The position numbers and the translations under genes were made by a program. The notes beneath the pieces are model-generated. The model had not been told where the DNA came from. It did not search any database and saw only the letters and a list, made by a program, of their open reading frames with translations. Below, in pieces: positions 35,401-47,400 of a stretch of 64,000 nt of DNA (positions are counted from its first letter, which is position 1; every line of letters begins with the position of its first letter). Where the stretch lies: NCBI GenBank assembly GCA_003049435.1, contig PYSQ01000086.1, positions 1 to 64,000 of the forward strand. Reading direction: 5' to 3'. The stretch is from Nakataea oryzae. Taxonomy: Eukaryota > Ascomycota > Sordariomycetes > Magnaporthales > Magnaporthaceae.

Positions 35401-38400
35401 CACAGGAATTACCAACTTTTCCCAGACGGGCTTCTCCCCGGCACGTCCAGCGGGCGGCAAGGATTGGCCTGCCTCTCCGTGCTTCCATTCCTGCGGAAGC
35501 CAGCAGCCACGAGAGACCTCCTCGTGCTTGGATTATCAACCCCTTACGAATTTGTCGAACTGCCTTACCACATACGCAAAGCGTGAACGTGGAATCGCGT
35601 GATGGGAATATTCTCACGCATGTCACCACGTAGATGGCTGCTAATAATTATCAACAACACGAACATCGGCCGTTCTCCTCCTTGGTGTCCTAGTATTTAA
35701 TACGAGCCCCAGTCACGCCTCATTCAATATGTACCAGTAAAATACCCACACCCCATACACCACCATTTTACCGCCACCGTACTGGTCCTCCTAGAAAACA
35801 TGCTTGAGACTTTACGAAAGTCAACGGTACGAACTAGCGTCGTGGATCCTGACTTCGGCCGAGCCTCGGGCCTTGTCGCCCAGCCAATTTACGAATGGCA
35901 TCTCCTTTTAGGAGCATATCTGGCGTCCCGAGTAACCATACCAACAGCATAGTCACCGGCGCCATGGACAAAGATCAGCAACCACCGATATCACATCATT
36001 GGTGGATGGAGCCTGCCAACTTCCCGCTCAGCGTTGCGTTGTTTTCTCGTTTGCGACGTTCCCAAGGGCTTGGGATTCACCCCCAACACTAGGCCAGATC
36101 CATCATCCCGATCCCGAAATTCCAGGCGTCAAATTCCTCTTTCCGTATCGTCCTTCCCAGGACTTGAAGGTATTTGCGGCAGGCTCGAGGCGATAACACG
36201 TCATGTCCATCCACACTGTTCATCAAAATGACATGTCACTACTATGGGTTGCAATATCCTCCTCTCGCCACACTGTTAACTCTCAAACTTTTACGAAGAT
36301 GCTGAATAACCCACAATTAGGCTACAGTTACAGACATCGGAGCCTGACATGGAAATATAGCCTTGGTCTCTCTACAGGCTGAGAGCTACTTTTGCCCCTG
36401 CCCAAAATCCACCCATCCACATCACCTCGTAACGGTAGGTAACCTGCTAACGCCAAATCATATCATTTCCGTAGTGGAAATCCCTCTGGGGCTTATGGTT
36501 TCATCCATGGCCGCCGGCCCTCTGGGCTAGTATGATCCATGTCCCTACCCAAGGATGGAACCAAGGGGAAGCCGAGAGAGCCGGTAATTCGCAACCAGAT
36601 ACGGCGAAAGGATGGGGACAGAAAAGTACAACGGCGTATGCCGATCACCACAGCACCTTTCCTATTGGCTAATCTGCACCCAAGACTCGCCTCTTCACCC
36701 AGCTGCGTTGTCTAATGCTACCCAGCCATGGATGGCGTCCTGGACACGCCTGCTAGTGCCTACGTTTCCCCACAGCATCCGCAGAGCCAAGCTCTCCATT
36801 CTATTTCTGGCGCCCACAATCTCCAGCCAGGAATCCCCCTACACTACCACGGAAGCCCCAGGCAGTCACGTTTGTTCACCGTCTGAACTCTTGTCCAGAT
36901 GGTGGCTGACATGGTCTTTTCTAGGTCATTGGTCGAATGCAGGTTGACGATGAGTTGTTCCCACATCCTTGGACCATCGTGACTTCCCTATGCCTGGTTC
37001 CCTGCCAGGGCGCTGATCTGCCATCCCCCCTCGCTCTCTAGCGAAGACTGCCCTTTTCCCCGATCTTTGCCCAAGCATGGCGTTGAATAGCCAGCTATCC
37101 TCCTTCGCAATGATGGCTAGTCCGTTAAGAACCGTCACACTCGGAAGCTGGGAAACGGTTGCGGGAAACTTTTGCCCCACTGCAAAAACGGTTGAGCGGT
37201 TGGGCACAAGGGGTGCCGGAAAGCTGCCACAGCATACACTAGCGCACATAACCGCTCTTCCATGCAGAAGACGCTTGGCCCATCGCGGGTGACGGTGGGT
37301 TAGTCCTTATGCCTCGTCCTTTCCCCATTTCTCTCACAGCCCTCTTCCATGTTGTCTCTCCGCCTCATACCGTCCGTCGACAGTCTCGTGCGGACTAATC
37401 CCTCTATCTCCACTTCGACAGATAGGCAATCAGGCTTTGCTGCAAGCTGCTGGGGACTACCATCGCTTCGTTTTAGATAGCGGCTGGGGGCCTTCCCGGG
37501 AGGGGCTTGACCCACTGTCGGATGGTCTTGCAGCCCGAGGCGCTTCCTAGGCATCAGCGTGTCATATATAGGAGCCCACACAAGGAATTACTAAAGCAGA
37601 GCGCCGCCAGATGCAGCCCAAGGCATCCAGTCGATCCCAACCTTTCCCTTTTCTACCGCCATGAAACCTTCTGGGACTGTTGATTTGAATTGGTTTAAAT
37701 CTTCAACACCCCAAGTATCCCGGAGACTTCCGTTTAAAGAACTAAAGATAGCCTGCTTAAGCAGGGAGGAGCCAGCGCTCAGTAAAACGAGCCATTTGCA
37801 TGGGTAGCCGTTTGCCCCTTTCACATCCATGCCCGACCACTGCAGCGAGCTTAGGCTAGCCCCCAGCCCACCTTCCTCCATTCCCAGCAATCCAACTCGT
37901 CAGTAATTACTGGCCGCGGCTCCATGGATCTCGAAAGAGCTAGAAAACTTGGCGCCGCTTGTCTAAAGCACTGGAGGTTTGCAGCTTGCTCCTTCCTTTG
38001 CCCAAAATCACGTCCGAATTCCTTCCCCACCTCGCCAGAGGCTGAGTACCAGAGCCCACGACCACGACCTCTCTTTTTGCTGCTTGACACTTCCAACCCT
38101 GCATGTTTGATTGCGAATACTTCCAACTGTTCAGGAATGCTCGATCTGGCCTTGAATTTGCCGAATGCTGCAGTTTAATCGGACGTGGGCTGGGTTTCTC
38201 TTTTACGGCGTCTCGTTGACAACAGTTGTGTCACGGTTCGACCAGCGGATGCCTTAGGCATCCACCGAGTCAGGGATACAAGCCAGGGCAAGACTGCCAG
38301 AGATAGCTTCTTCCTTGTGCAACAACAACAAAGCCTTTTCAGAGACCCTAGGGGGGCAAGCACTGTGGCAAGTTGGACCAAAGCCCATAAATCGAGGTCC

Positions 38401-39156
38401 TAGATTCTCTTGAATTCGCGTGGTTCCATCCGCCTGTCCGTTCTGAGTCGCATTTCGTTTTTGTTTTTATTTTCTGTTGCTCCTGACTCTACAGTTACTT
38501 GGAGGAGGCCAGACATCGCGGTACGCAGAGAGCCCTCTCCGACCACTCTCTAGAGGGATTGGCAAAAGCTTGTCATTGGCCTAGCTCTGCTTTGCCTTGT
38601 CAACCGTTGCTTCGTGCAAAGAGTGGGTTGACAGTCTTGCCGCCCCCAAAAATCCGCGTAACAAGCAAGTCTTGATCAGAAAGGCAGCCGACTCAAAATT
38701 ATCGGGAAAAGTCGCGTGTGTAATGTGGATCCTTCGGTTCCTGGCCGCGGGGGGGTGGCCGAGGCGCCTCGCTCTGACGAACCAACATTTGAATGGAACC
38801 ATTGGCGGAGACAGCTGCCCGCATATCTCGAATGGTTATTGTGTGATCCCCGTGAATTGCCGGTGTCGGCCAGTTCGAGACAGCTACAAGGCCTTGCAAA
38901 ATGTGCGCCTTTGCAAATGGATTTAACAGACAGGTGGAGTTTGAGGAGCTGGGTCGTGCCCAGATCCGCGGAAGCAATGGAAAATTACCCCGAGATTGAA
39001 GCGGGGTCCGCGCTGCGTAGACTGCGAACAATTGTTAGTCTGAGCAATTCTACAGCGAAGGGACGTCGATCTGATGCGGTTAGTTATATGATAATATAGC
39101 TGATGCGGTAGGTAACAAAGGGCCCTTTGGAGCAGACCCCGGACATTGCATATACG
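32413..39156. other. 6.7-kb gene-poor region
   Basis: No frame on either strand shows a recognisable domain, signal peptide or coherent exon series. The right half (about 35.6-38.6 kb) looks less GC-rich than the rest of the window. Longest frames (about 240-306 codons near 33.3-34.8 kb) are Arg/Pro/Ser-rich and overlap one another on both strands. No tRNA or rRNA seen. Long 5' leaders, lncRNA or decayed sequence are all possible. Confidence 0.45.
34219..34261 (+). repeat. 43-nt pure purine (GA-rich) tract
   Basis: Uninterrupted A/G run of GAAAGA/GAAGAA type units in non-coding DNA. Confidence 0.9.
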
Positions 39157-41098
39157 TCACAGCTCGTCCTTCCTGTAGAACTGCTCCTCGCTACCGGGTT
39201 CACCTTCCGCACTATCCTTTTCCTTTGCTTGCTTCCCATCTTCCTGGCTCTCCTTTTCCTGTTTCTCCTCGTCGTGACTCTCAGGCACGTATTTCTCGTA
39301 CTTTGCCATCCCTTTCCGGTGCTCCCGCCTTGGAGGCGCAGCTGCGTTGCTACCCTTGTCGCCCTTGGCACCTGGTTTGCTGCCGCCCTGCCCGTCCTCA
39401 TCTTTCTGCGTCGACTTCTCGTCCTCATACGAGTAGCCGTCGTAGCTGAAGAACTGCGGGTTCTCCGGGTCCAGCACGATGGCCCTGATCTCCACGCCGC
39501 GGCCGGGCTGGTCCACCATCTCGAGCTTCCAGCCGTGGTCTGCCGCGAGGTCCTGCAGCTCGTTGCGCAGCGCCTCGACGATTGCCGGGTCCAGTCCGAG
39601 CGACTCGAGATCCTGGTCCAGGACCACCTCGATCCGGCCGCCCTCGGCCTGGCTGGCGCCGACGGCCAGCACCTGCACCTGCGGCGCGTTGGGCTCGGCG
39701 CCCGCCATGCGCGCGCCCGTCCGCCTGCGCGGCGGCGGGCTGAGCTTGGCCGCGTTGTGTCCGTCTTCTGGCCGCCCGAGGAGGCTGCGGCTCCCTATGA
39801 CCTGCCCGCCGATGTTGACGCCCGTAAAGTCGCGGAGGTGTCGCGGCTTTTCGCCGCTCTGCTGCGCCTGGCGGGTGCCAACCGGCGGACCCAGCGCGTC
39901 GACCGCTGTCTCGGGTAGCCCGGTGCCTCCTTTGACCAGCAGGCTGCGCGCCTCCTCGTCCGACGTCACGACGCGGCGGCAGGTGATGGGGTGCGAGCGG
40001 ACGGGCTTGGGAGGCCTAAAGGCCACATCCTCGCAAAGACGCGGGGTCTGCACCATCATGAGGTACGTGCACGTCGTGACCTCCTTGATCCAGTTGATCC
40101 TATCAACAGTGGTCCCGGGGGCGCAGTGGTACTGTATCTCGATTGTCCGCGGGCGGTTCGTCAGGTCGCAGACGGTGCCGCTGTCGAGGCGCTGCACCAA
40201 GTACCTCTGGTCTCCCTTAACAACCATCTCGGTGGTGCCCGCCGGGGCGCGTGATGAGGCGCCGCCGTTCGACTTGAGCACGGCCTGCTCCTGCTTGGTG
40301 GCGGCATCGAGGTCGAACCCGGCAGGGCGACCGGCCGCCCCGCCGTTCTTCGCATTCCCAACCCCATTCTCTGCGCCTTGCGGCAGCGATCTGCCGAGAA
40401 CGTACTCGGGGGCGGAAGGGTCGCGGACGGGGGATCCGCCGCCCTGCGGAGGCAGGGCATGGAACTGGACGACGTCGCCGTTATAGCAAAATGTGTAGCT
40501 CCACCACCCAGACTGATAAAAGAGGCACCTGCCGTCGAGCCCGCCCATCAGCTCCCAACCCCGCGCAGCCGCGCGCTCGGTCTCGCGCGCCTCCTCGGCC
40601 TTGGCCAGCTCGGTGGCAGTGTGGTTCGGCGCGGTCGTCGGGGCTAGGACAGGGGTTGCGCAGAGGAAGCGATAGGGCGGGTGGTTGATCAGCTCGTACT
40701 TCTCGGCGAGCACCACTGTGTTGTCGTCGTAATCACCGTCGCCGGCGGTGCCTGGTGTGGCTTTCGAGCCCGCTGTCGCACCTCGTGCGGTGCTTTTCAC
40801 CGCGGATTCCGAGGACAGCGTCGCGGAGCCGAGCTTGTCCTTTCCTTGCAGGAGGGCCGAGGCTTCATCCTCCCAGATGAAGGAATTTGAGAAGACGACG
40901 TCGAACTGGGGCAGGGACGTGGCGGCATGGCGTTAGCTGGCCGGCGGCGCACAGAGTGCCCAAAGAAGCGAGCAGAAAAAGGGAGCGGGCGCATACCTGA
41001 GGGTGTGCCAGCATGTCCTCGTGGATGCTGAAGGCATGATGCCTGGCGCTGCAAACACGCAGGCCAGCGGCGACTAGAAAGAACGCGGGACGGCGCAT
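39157..41098 (-). CDS. yos9: Yos9/OS-9-type ER lectin (ERAD)
   Basis: Predicted 616-aa luminal ER protein that recognises trimmed N-glycans on misfolded glycoproteins and passes them to the Hrd1 ubiquitin ligase. Exons (minus): 41098-40997 and 40905-39157, with a 91-nt intron joining HEDMLAHPQ to FDVVFSNSFI in phase. The N-terminus is hydrophobic (FFLVAAGLRVCSA), consistent with a signal peptide. The MRH lectin domain begins GRCLFYQSGWWSYTFCYNG and resumes after a low-complexity insert with YLVQRLDSGTVCDLT, IEIQYHCAPG, and TTCTYLMMVQTPRLC, giving the paired cysteines and the R..E..Y mannose-binding pattern. The tail is Lys/Glu-rich and ends KDEL, an ER retrieval signal. Order and termini match fungal Yos9 well. 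Confidence 0.9.
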
Positions 41099-41886
41099 TG
41101 TGCCGACGGTGCCGCGTGGCCGCTCACATGCGAGACGAAGCCGTTGCAGATGGACTGGGCACTGCACGATCCGATGGGCTAAATCTCCAGCGACGGACGA
41201 GGGGTCACGGTGGTCGAATCAATCTTGGAGATGGTGGAGCTCGCCGCGGCCGGCGACGGTTAGGTGTCATCATCAGCGATGCGTGGCCAAGCCATCGCGC
41301 TGGCTCTCCCGTTTGCCCCACCAAGTGGGGGCTCTCCAGGGGCCATGGAAGAGCTCGGTGGCACGTGACCCCTCTGTACAGTTGCCCCATGCCGGCAAGT
41401 CAACCACTCGTGCCACTGCTTATCAGCTCATGGGAGTTGCCGTTGACTCCGTTTTCCCGGCGGCTTCAAGCGTCACTCACCAAGTCAAGTGGTTGCGCTG
41501 CCAGGGGGGTGCCGCTGTTACCCCTGCCGTTTTTTCGGAGTTAGCACTGCCAAATCAGGCAGACTGGACTGACGCCAGCGAGGCCGCCTCTGGCTGCTAG
41601 ATATTAGGGGAGGGGCACCATTTTATTGCTCTGACACCGCGATACGAGGATGTCGGCGCAATCTAACCAGAACACCTGGCTTGTTTCTTACACGTGACGT
41701 GCTGATTGTTGCAGTCCTTGCTGTGAACCCTCCATCTTACTGCTACAGAGTCGCCTCTGGTCTTCCTTTCCTGCGCAGTGATATCTGGGCTGACGGTCTC
41801 CATGTTCTCGTCGATTCTTTTCTATTTTTGCATCCGAGATTGGGCAGAATCTTCTCCTCAGCAAGAGCGGCTGCCGACCAGCAGAG
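41099..41886. promoter_or_regulatory. Bidirectional promoter region, yos9 / DHA2 exporter
   Basis: 788 bp separate two divergent start codons, so both promoters must be here. No further element identified. Confidence 0.5.
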
Positions 41887-44292
41887 ATGTCGCGCTTGTC
41901 CACTGGCGAAACCCCCGGCGCGGTGCCGACAGCGGCCGATACAGCGAAGCCAAGCGAAAAAGATCCAGAGCCGGGAGTCGGGGTGGTCGCACCTTCCAGT
42001 GCGAGTGCCCCTGGTACCGGCGACACTGATCGGCCGCCAGAGCGGGTGTATATGACGGGATGGAGGGTCCATACGCTCACCATGGGGTGCGTCTCTCGGC
42101 CTGCCTTCCTATCGCAGGAGGAATGGGGAACGCTAGCAGAACTTTAAGCGCGCTCCAGAATCCCAACTGACGGCTGAGACGCCTCTGGCCACTGCAGCAT
42201 TGCGCTCGCGCTCTTCCTGTCCGCCCTTGAGACGACAATTGTCAGCACATCGCTTGTGTCCATGACGAACGCGCTCGGCGGGTTCGACCAGCGGAACTGG
42301 GTCGTCACAGCCTATCTCCTGACTTACACCGGTATGGGCGTACATCTACAGCCTTCCATCTTGGTTTGCTGACAACGATGATCCGTTTCTAGGCTTCTTG
42401 GTCATCTTGGCCAAGCTCAGCGACATATTCGGGCGCAAGTCGGTTATCCTGGCGTCCATCACCATATTCACTGCCTTTTCGATCGCCTGCGGATCGGTGT
42501 CATCCCTCTTAGCGCTGTATTACCGTCCCCCTTGCCCGCTTTTCCTCATTTTCCAGGTCACGGCTGATTTGGACAACATGCAGCGTTGTCAACCGCTCCT
42601 TTCAAGGCATTGGGGCGTCGGGAATGTATGCACTGGGCAGTGTTATTGTTCCCGAGATGGTGCCCCCTGAAAAATGGGGCACCTACATCTCCATCATGCC
42701 TTTGGTCGTGGTTCTGAGCTCCGTCTTGGGCCCCATCCTGGGAGGCTTCATCAACGACCACTCGTCCTGGCGTTGGGTATTTCTGCTCAAGTCTGTTCTG
42801 TCTTTCGATTATCACTACCCGTCCAGGCATTCTTTTGGCGATGGGATTTTGGCTAACTTGGCCACTTTGTGCCTTCAGCGGCCCCGCCGGCGCCATCACC
42901 GTCGCTATCGTCGCATTTTCCATGCCGACAAACTTTCCCAATCACGGCGGTCAGCTCGCACGGCCTCAGAGGACCATTCGGGACCGAATCGCATCGATCC
43001 GCCATTCACTTGCCCGTCTCGACTTCATGGGTGCTTTTCTGCTCTTGGCCTTTTCCATTCTCGTCGTTTTTGGCTTCGAGGAGGGTGGCCGGGCGTTTCC
43101 ATGGCAAAGCCCTGCCGTCCTCATTTCGCTCGTTTTCGGCTTTGTCCTTTTTCTTGCTTTCATCGTCTGGGAGAGGTTTGTGGGCGTCAGGCAAGAATCG
43201 ATAAGGGAACCCATCTTCCCCCTTCGTCTGATGAAGCGCCGGCGCTTCGTCGGGATGATCCTGTAAGTTGCCAATAATTTGCGCCCCACACGCGGCCGGA
43301 GGCTTGCTTCTTCTCACATCCAGCCATCCGCCCCTGGATCGCAGGGTCGGGTTTCTCACCGGAATCCCATTCATGACTATCCTCATCAACACCCCACAAC
43401 GCCTCCAAGCCGTCAACGGCTTTAGTGCCTGGCATGCTGGCCTTCGCACCCTACCCCTGCTCCTCTCTTCGCCTGTGGGCACGTTCATATCAGCCCAGCT
43501 CGTCTCCAAAAGAAAAATCCCGCCTAGCTATGTTCTTTTTGGCGCAGTCTTGCTCCAGGTGCTCGGCGTCGGCCTTTCTAGTTCCGTGGGGCGCAATAAC
43601 ATTGAAAATTTGTATGGCTATGAGGTCTTGATGGGAACTAGCTTTGGCGCGACGTTGGTCATGCTGGTGATATTCGTCCCTTTCACTGTGGACAAGGACG
43701 ACCTCGGTGAGCTTGTCTCCTTTCTGTGCTTTGAAGCCTTCCACTATGCTCCTTGTGCCTAGCTAATCTCCAGTGGGCGGACTGGAGCTGTCAGCATGGG
43801 CGCGGTTACGCAGGTGAGGGTTCTGGGCGGAACAATAGGCCTTGCTATCAGGTATGTTCTTCTCGTTGGGATATACCATCTCCCAAGTTTGTACCGAGAT
43901 TCGACTGTTACCCTGGCGGTGAATAACGGATGCAAAATCAGTGCAACTGTCTTGAACAACTACATCGGAAGGCATCTCGCAGATGCTTTGGATCAAGCGC
44001 AGCTTGACGATATATCCAGCTCAATTTCTGCCATTGATCGACTTCCCAAGGACCTCCAGGAAGTAGTCAGGGGAATATTCTCTGACGGGTTTAATGCCCG
44101 TGAGTCCTGCTGGTTTATTGCAAAAGCTGGGCACCTACTCCGGGTAGCCACCAACCCAACTGACAGTCCGGTACAATGCACGCAGAAAATCGGGTATGCA
44201 TGTACTTCAGCGTCGCAGTGTGTGTTGCGGCCACGCTTATATGGGAACGGAAACCGTCCACATCCCCCATCGGAGCATTCGGGAACCAATAG
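41887..44292 (+). CDS. MFS exporter, DHA2 family (14-TM multidrug type), nine exons
   Basis: Predicted 579-aa proton antiporter. Exons: 41887-42086, 42198-42331, 42393-42516, 42584-42790, 42879-43262, 43345-43706, 43788-43851, 43942-44099, 44186-44292; every junction is in phase. After a hydrophilic N-tail come IALALFLSALETTIVSTSLV (TM1), DQRNWVVTAYLLTYTG, KLSDIFGRKSVI (motif A), RSFQGIGASGMYALGSVIVP and SSVLGPILGGFINDHSSWRW (antiporter motif C). The second half has GFLTGIPFMTILINTPQRLQ, YEVLMGTSFGATLVMLVIFV and SMGAVTQVRVLGGTIGLAI. The last exon gives YFSVAVCVAATLIWERKPS and ends GAFGNQ. The acceptor of intron 6 has to be a GAG (43785-43787) to keep frame. Substrate unknown; toxin or metabolite export is usual for the family. 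Confidence 0.88.
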
Positions 44293-44848
44293 ACAGTGCC
44301 AGGACCTTGGCATACGTAGTAAGCCAAGATTCCAAGCCCTTTAGCTGGTTGTATTGAACGCAAGGAGCATGCCCGTGGAAAGCTACAGGGGTTTGTGGAC
44401 GTTGAACAGTGCCCCGGGCAGTTTCATAATTATTGACGACACCATTGAACAGCTCGGCCTTCGTCATATTCATGCAAATTACCGTGACTGGCGCGATTTT
44501 GCTTGTTGTAGGACTTTGACTTGCGATGATTGGACTCGTGCCGGCGCTAATGCCGGCGCCGGTGCGCCTCAAAGCTGACGCAGGTGCCAGCTATCATGAT
44601 AGGCGCCCGAACTTTGTAGGCAGGCAGCTTCGGTCTGATTCAAAAGTCCATCGGATGAACGCTGCTCTCAATCTCTGTCTCGCATTTAAACATACCGACC
44701 AAGCCGAGGGACTTGCTCGTTTAATCTCGCTCACTCCCACCGCCCTGACCTTCGAGCACAGAACCTGTCACAGCGCCCGCACGTTTATATCCACCAATCA
44801 GCTGGATAATCCCGTCGAACAAACGCAGCGTTAAAAATAGCATTCATT
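44293..44848. other. Intergenic, promoter of the CVNH gene
   Basis: Spacer between two plus-strand genes; no gene seen. Confidence 0.5.
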
Positions 44849-45554
44849 ATGAAATTCTTCTCTCTCGCCTGCACACTCGCTGCCACTAGTGCAGTGCTGG
44901 CCGCCCCCCAGGCGGGTGGCAGCCCTCGACAGCCAGCGCCTGGGCCCGATGCGACCGGCAAGGCAAAAATCACAGACGCATGTCATGATATCCAGATCCA
45001 GGGTGGCTGCCAGCTTGTCGCCTCCTGCTCAACATCCGGCGACAAGAACGGCCAGGGCAGTCTCGTTGACACGATGATCCCACTCAGCCGGTGCATCGAG
45101 GTCGACAACAGCACGCGCGCCTTCAAGTGGCGCGAGAATTCGGTCCCCCAAGCTGGATCAGGGTACGAGAGAACATTCTTCCCTGCAATTTACCACACCC
45201 CCGAAAGCCTGCTTAGACTGGGCCGGACAGAATTTTGTATTTTGCTGACGTTCTCTTCTACTCCCCAGAGACTGCGCCCCCTGCCAGAGCATCTGCGCTG
45301 TCAGCCCCTCCGGTATTATGGAGTGTTCTTGCTTCGACCAGAACCATCCCGAGCTTGGAACCACAAAGGCGTCAATTTCTTTGAGTAAGCTCTCCATATT
45401 TTTCATCGCGCAGTTCAAAATTTCATACGCCTTTGCTCTTCGATAACTGACACGCAAACACAATGGTGGCTTAGACGACCGTGTTTTCAGCAAAAACGGC
45501 GTGATGGGGTGCCTGGACGTTACTGCTAGCCCTAACCAGCAGAGCCGTAGGTAG
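44849..45554 (+). CDS. Secreted cyanovirin-N homology (CVNH) protein
   Basis: Predicted 169-aa secreted lectin-like protein. Exons 44849-45162, 45269-45384, 45475-45554, phases consistent. Signal peptide KFFSLACTLAATSAVLAAP is followed by a short Pro/Gly linker. CVNH-like features: ITDACHDIQIQGGCQLVASC at the start of the first half, LVDTMIPLSRCIEVDN (the 'SSIDLNNCI' element), then DCAPCQSICAVSPSG and MECSCFDQ in exon 2, and SISLNDRVFSKNGVMGCLD (the second 'IDLN..I.N..G.L.C' element) split across the last intron. The extra CxxCxxxC cluster is unusual for minimal CVNH. CVNH proteins bind high-mannose glycans; role here unknown. Assignment rests on pattern, not a search. Confidence 0.7.
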
Positions 45555-46396
45555 CTGAATTGGATGTAACCGATATGTTGTAGCAGCAGAAACGATGGCA
45601 CACTGGTCTCAATTACTCTGATAGAAGTGCTTCTCTACCGGGAGGAGAGAACCGGAAAGCCTCGAAATAACGGTTTATAATGCAAGACTTTTGACTTCTT
45701 GGTCGCAATGCCGGAACTGAACTGCTCGGTTGAATTAGTGAAGCATCAGTCACGCTGCATTGCGCTCTTGGTGAAATGGCCCCTGATCAGCACGTATCAA
45801 TTAACATCGCTGCCACCATTTGCCTGCGCGGTCCGAATCTGCACCCAATGCCTCACTTATTCCTGCAGTTTGCGTCGGATAAGATCGAATGCACTGGCCT
45901 GCGGTTCCGGCCGAGTCGGCTACCCGATTCCAGCCTTGTCTAGCAGCTAGAACCAATTACATGATGTGCTTGGCGCAGGTGCTAAATTCCTGGAGCTACC
46001 TGGGCTAGCCGGGCGCCCGATTAGGTAAACTCCCGCTGAAATTCAGAATGATTCATCCACGGTCATGCGTTGCCCACCAAGGGTAGCGCGCGTTATTCTG
46101 TGATACCCCACCATGGCTGGGACGGCTCTGCACCGACAGCGAGCCATCGATTGAGAAATGTATCTGGGGCCACTTCCGCGAACAGGTTCGGGGCCGGGCA
46201 GGATGTGCGTATATATACGCACACCAGTCGGCACCCTGAATGCCTCGGTTACAATTCCAACTCACATCCATAGAAGCTTCGTTGGTTGCTCTGAGCGGGG
46301 CCGTACTGCGCACAACAACCGCCCACCAACACACCCTAATCGCCTCAACTCTCATCTCTAGTTGGTGCAATTCACTTACACTCTCCACCGTCTACC
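45555..46396. promoter_or_regulatory. Upstream region of the Rei1-like gene
   Basis: No missing 5' exon with a zinc-finger sequence is visible on the plus strand here. It holds a TATA-containing palindrome at 46205-46222. Confidence 0.45.
46205..46222. promoter_or_regulatory. Perfect 18-bp palindrome containing a TATA sequence
   Basis: GTGCGTATATATACGCAC equals its own reverse complement and lies about 175 bp before the Rei1-like ATG. It could be a TATA box set within a symmetric protein-binding site. Confidence 0.5.
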
Positions 46397-47400
46397 ATGC
46401 TTGGCACTACTGCCACCGCCAGCGGCTCCAGCAGCCCGTCAATGGCTTCAGACAACTCTCTTGAAACGCCTCGAGAGGGTCTTGTCTTCAACAACGAGCA
46501 GTGTCTGTTTTGCAATAAGCTCACCAGCAGCTTGGACGCAAATGTAGCACACATGCAAGCCGCGCATGGCCTCTTCATTGCAGATAGGAACCGTCTCGCC
46601 GTGGACCTCGAGACGCTACTTGTCTATCTGCATTTGGTCATTGTCGGATACAACGAGTGCATCTGCTGTGGCACGCAGCGGAACACTACACAAGCTGTGC
46701 AACAACGTGAGTCATCTTTTCCTGGTCCTGTGAGGCTTCCCTCAACTGACTTCCAAAAATAGACATGCTTGGGAAGGGCCACTGCAGATTCGACATCGAG
46801 AGCCCGGATTCGGAATACGCCGATTTCTACAATTCCTCCAAGCTAGAGACAGACAGTGCAGAGGAGAATGATGAGGACGAGACTGGGATGTACACAGGAG
46901 AGAAGGGAGACAGCTTCCCGGTGCAGGATGACGATGGCTCGCTACGTTTGCCCTCGGGCCGGACCGTCTCCAGTCGCTCACACCCGCAGCCAAACCCTCG
47001 GCGGAAGCCTCTCGGATCATACCCTCCCGGCGACAAGGAAAGGCTAGAGGGTGTCACATCGAGCACCGACATCCACGATACCAGCACACAACCATCAACC
47101 CCTTCTGAGCCAGCACAACCTGCCCGGCCAGGCTCCACTGGACTTGCACTAACGCGTGCCGAGCGGAGGGAGTACAAGTTCAGTAAGCAGCTAGCCACGC
47201 TCAGGGCCGGAGACACAAGCGCATTGGTGCACCTGTCGCGTTCGGAGCAGAGGGCTGTTCTGGCGACACAGATGCAGCAGGTCGAAAAGGCCAAGCGGGT
47301 TGAGCAAAGATACCAGACCAGGCTGGAGGGGTTGGGCAACAGGTTCTTGATGGGCCACTTTGCTAAGGACGCAGCTGACAAGAGGACGCTGTGGAAATGA
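46397..47400 (+). CDS. Rei1/Reh1-like 60S biogenesis factor, short form
   Basis: Predicted 315-aa protein. Exons 46397-46706 and 46763-47400 (56-nt intron splitting a zinc-ligand His codon, QQ|HMLGKGHC). Zinc-finger elements: CLFCNKLTSSLDANVAHMQAAHG (C2H2) and CICCG...HMLGKGHC (second C2H2), with VDLETLLVYLHLVIVGYNEC between them, as in Rei1/Reh1. An acidic stretch (SAEENDEDE) leads to SLRLPSGRTVSSRSH. The conserved C-terminal box follows: LTRAERREYKFSKQLATLRA, LVHLSRSEQRAVLATQMQQV and EKAKRVEQRYQTRLEGLGN, the part that inserts into the ribosomal exit tunnel in Rei1. Family members usually begin with another zinc finger (YTCNTC-type) and are roughly 100-150 residues longer; that part is absent here, so this may be a truncated paralogue. 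Confidence 0.82.

Noticed and set aside
38750..38860. tRNA-like GGTGGCCGAGG sequence
   Set aside because: No T-arm GTTCRA box or acceptor-stem pairing follows.
41887..44292. DHA2 exporter as a pseudogene
   Set aside because: Apparent frame breaks all resolve to eight introns with consistent phases and branch sites.
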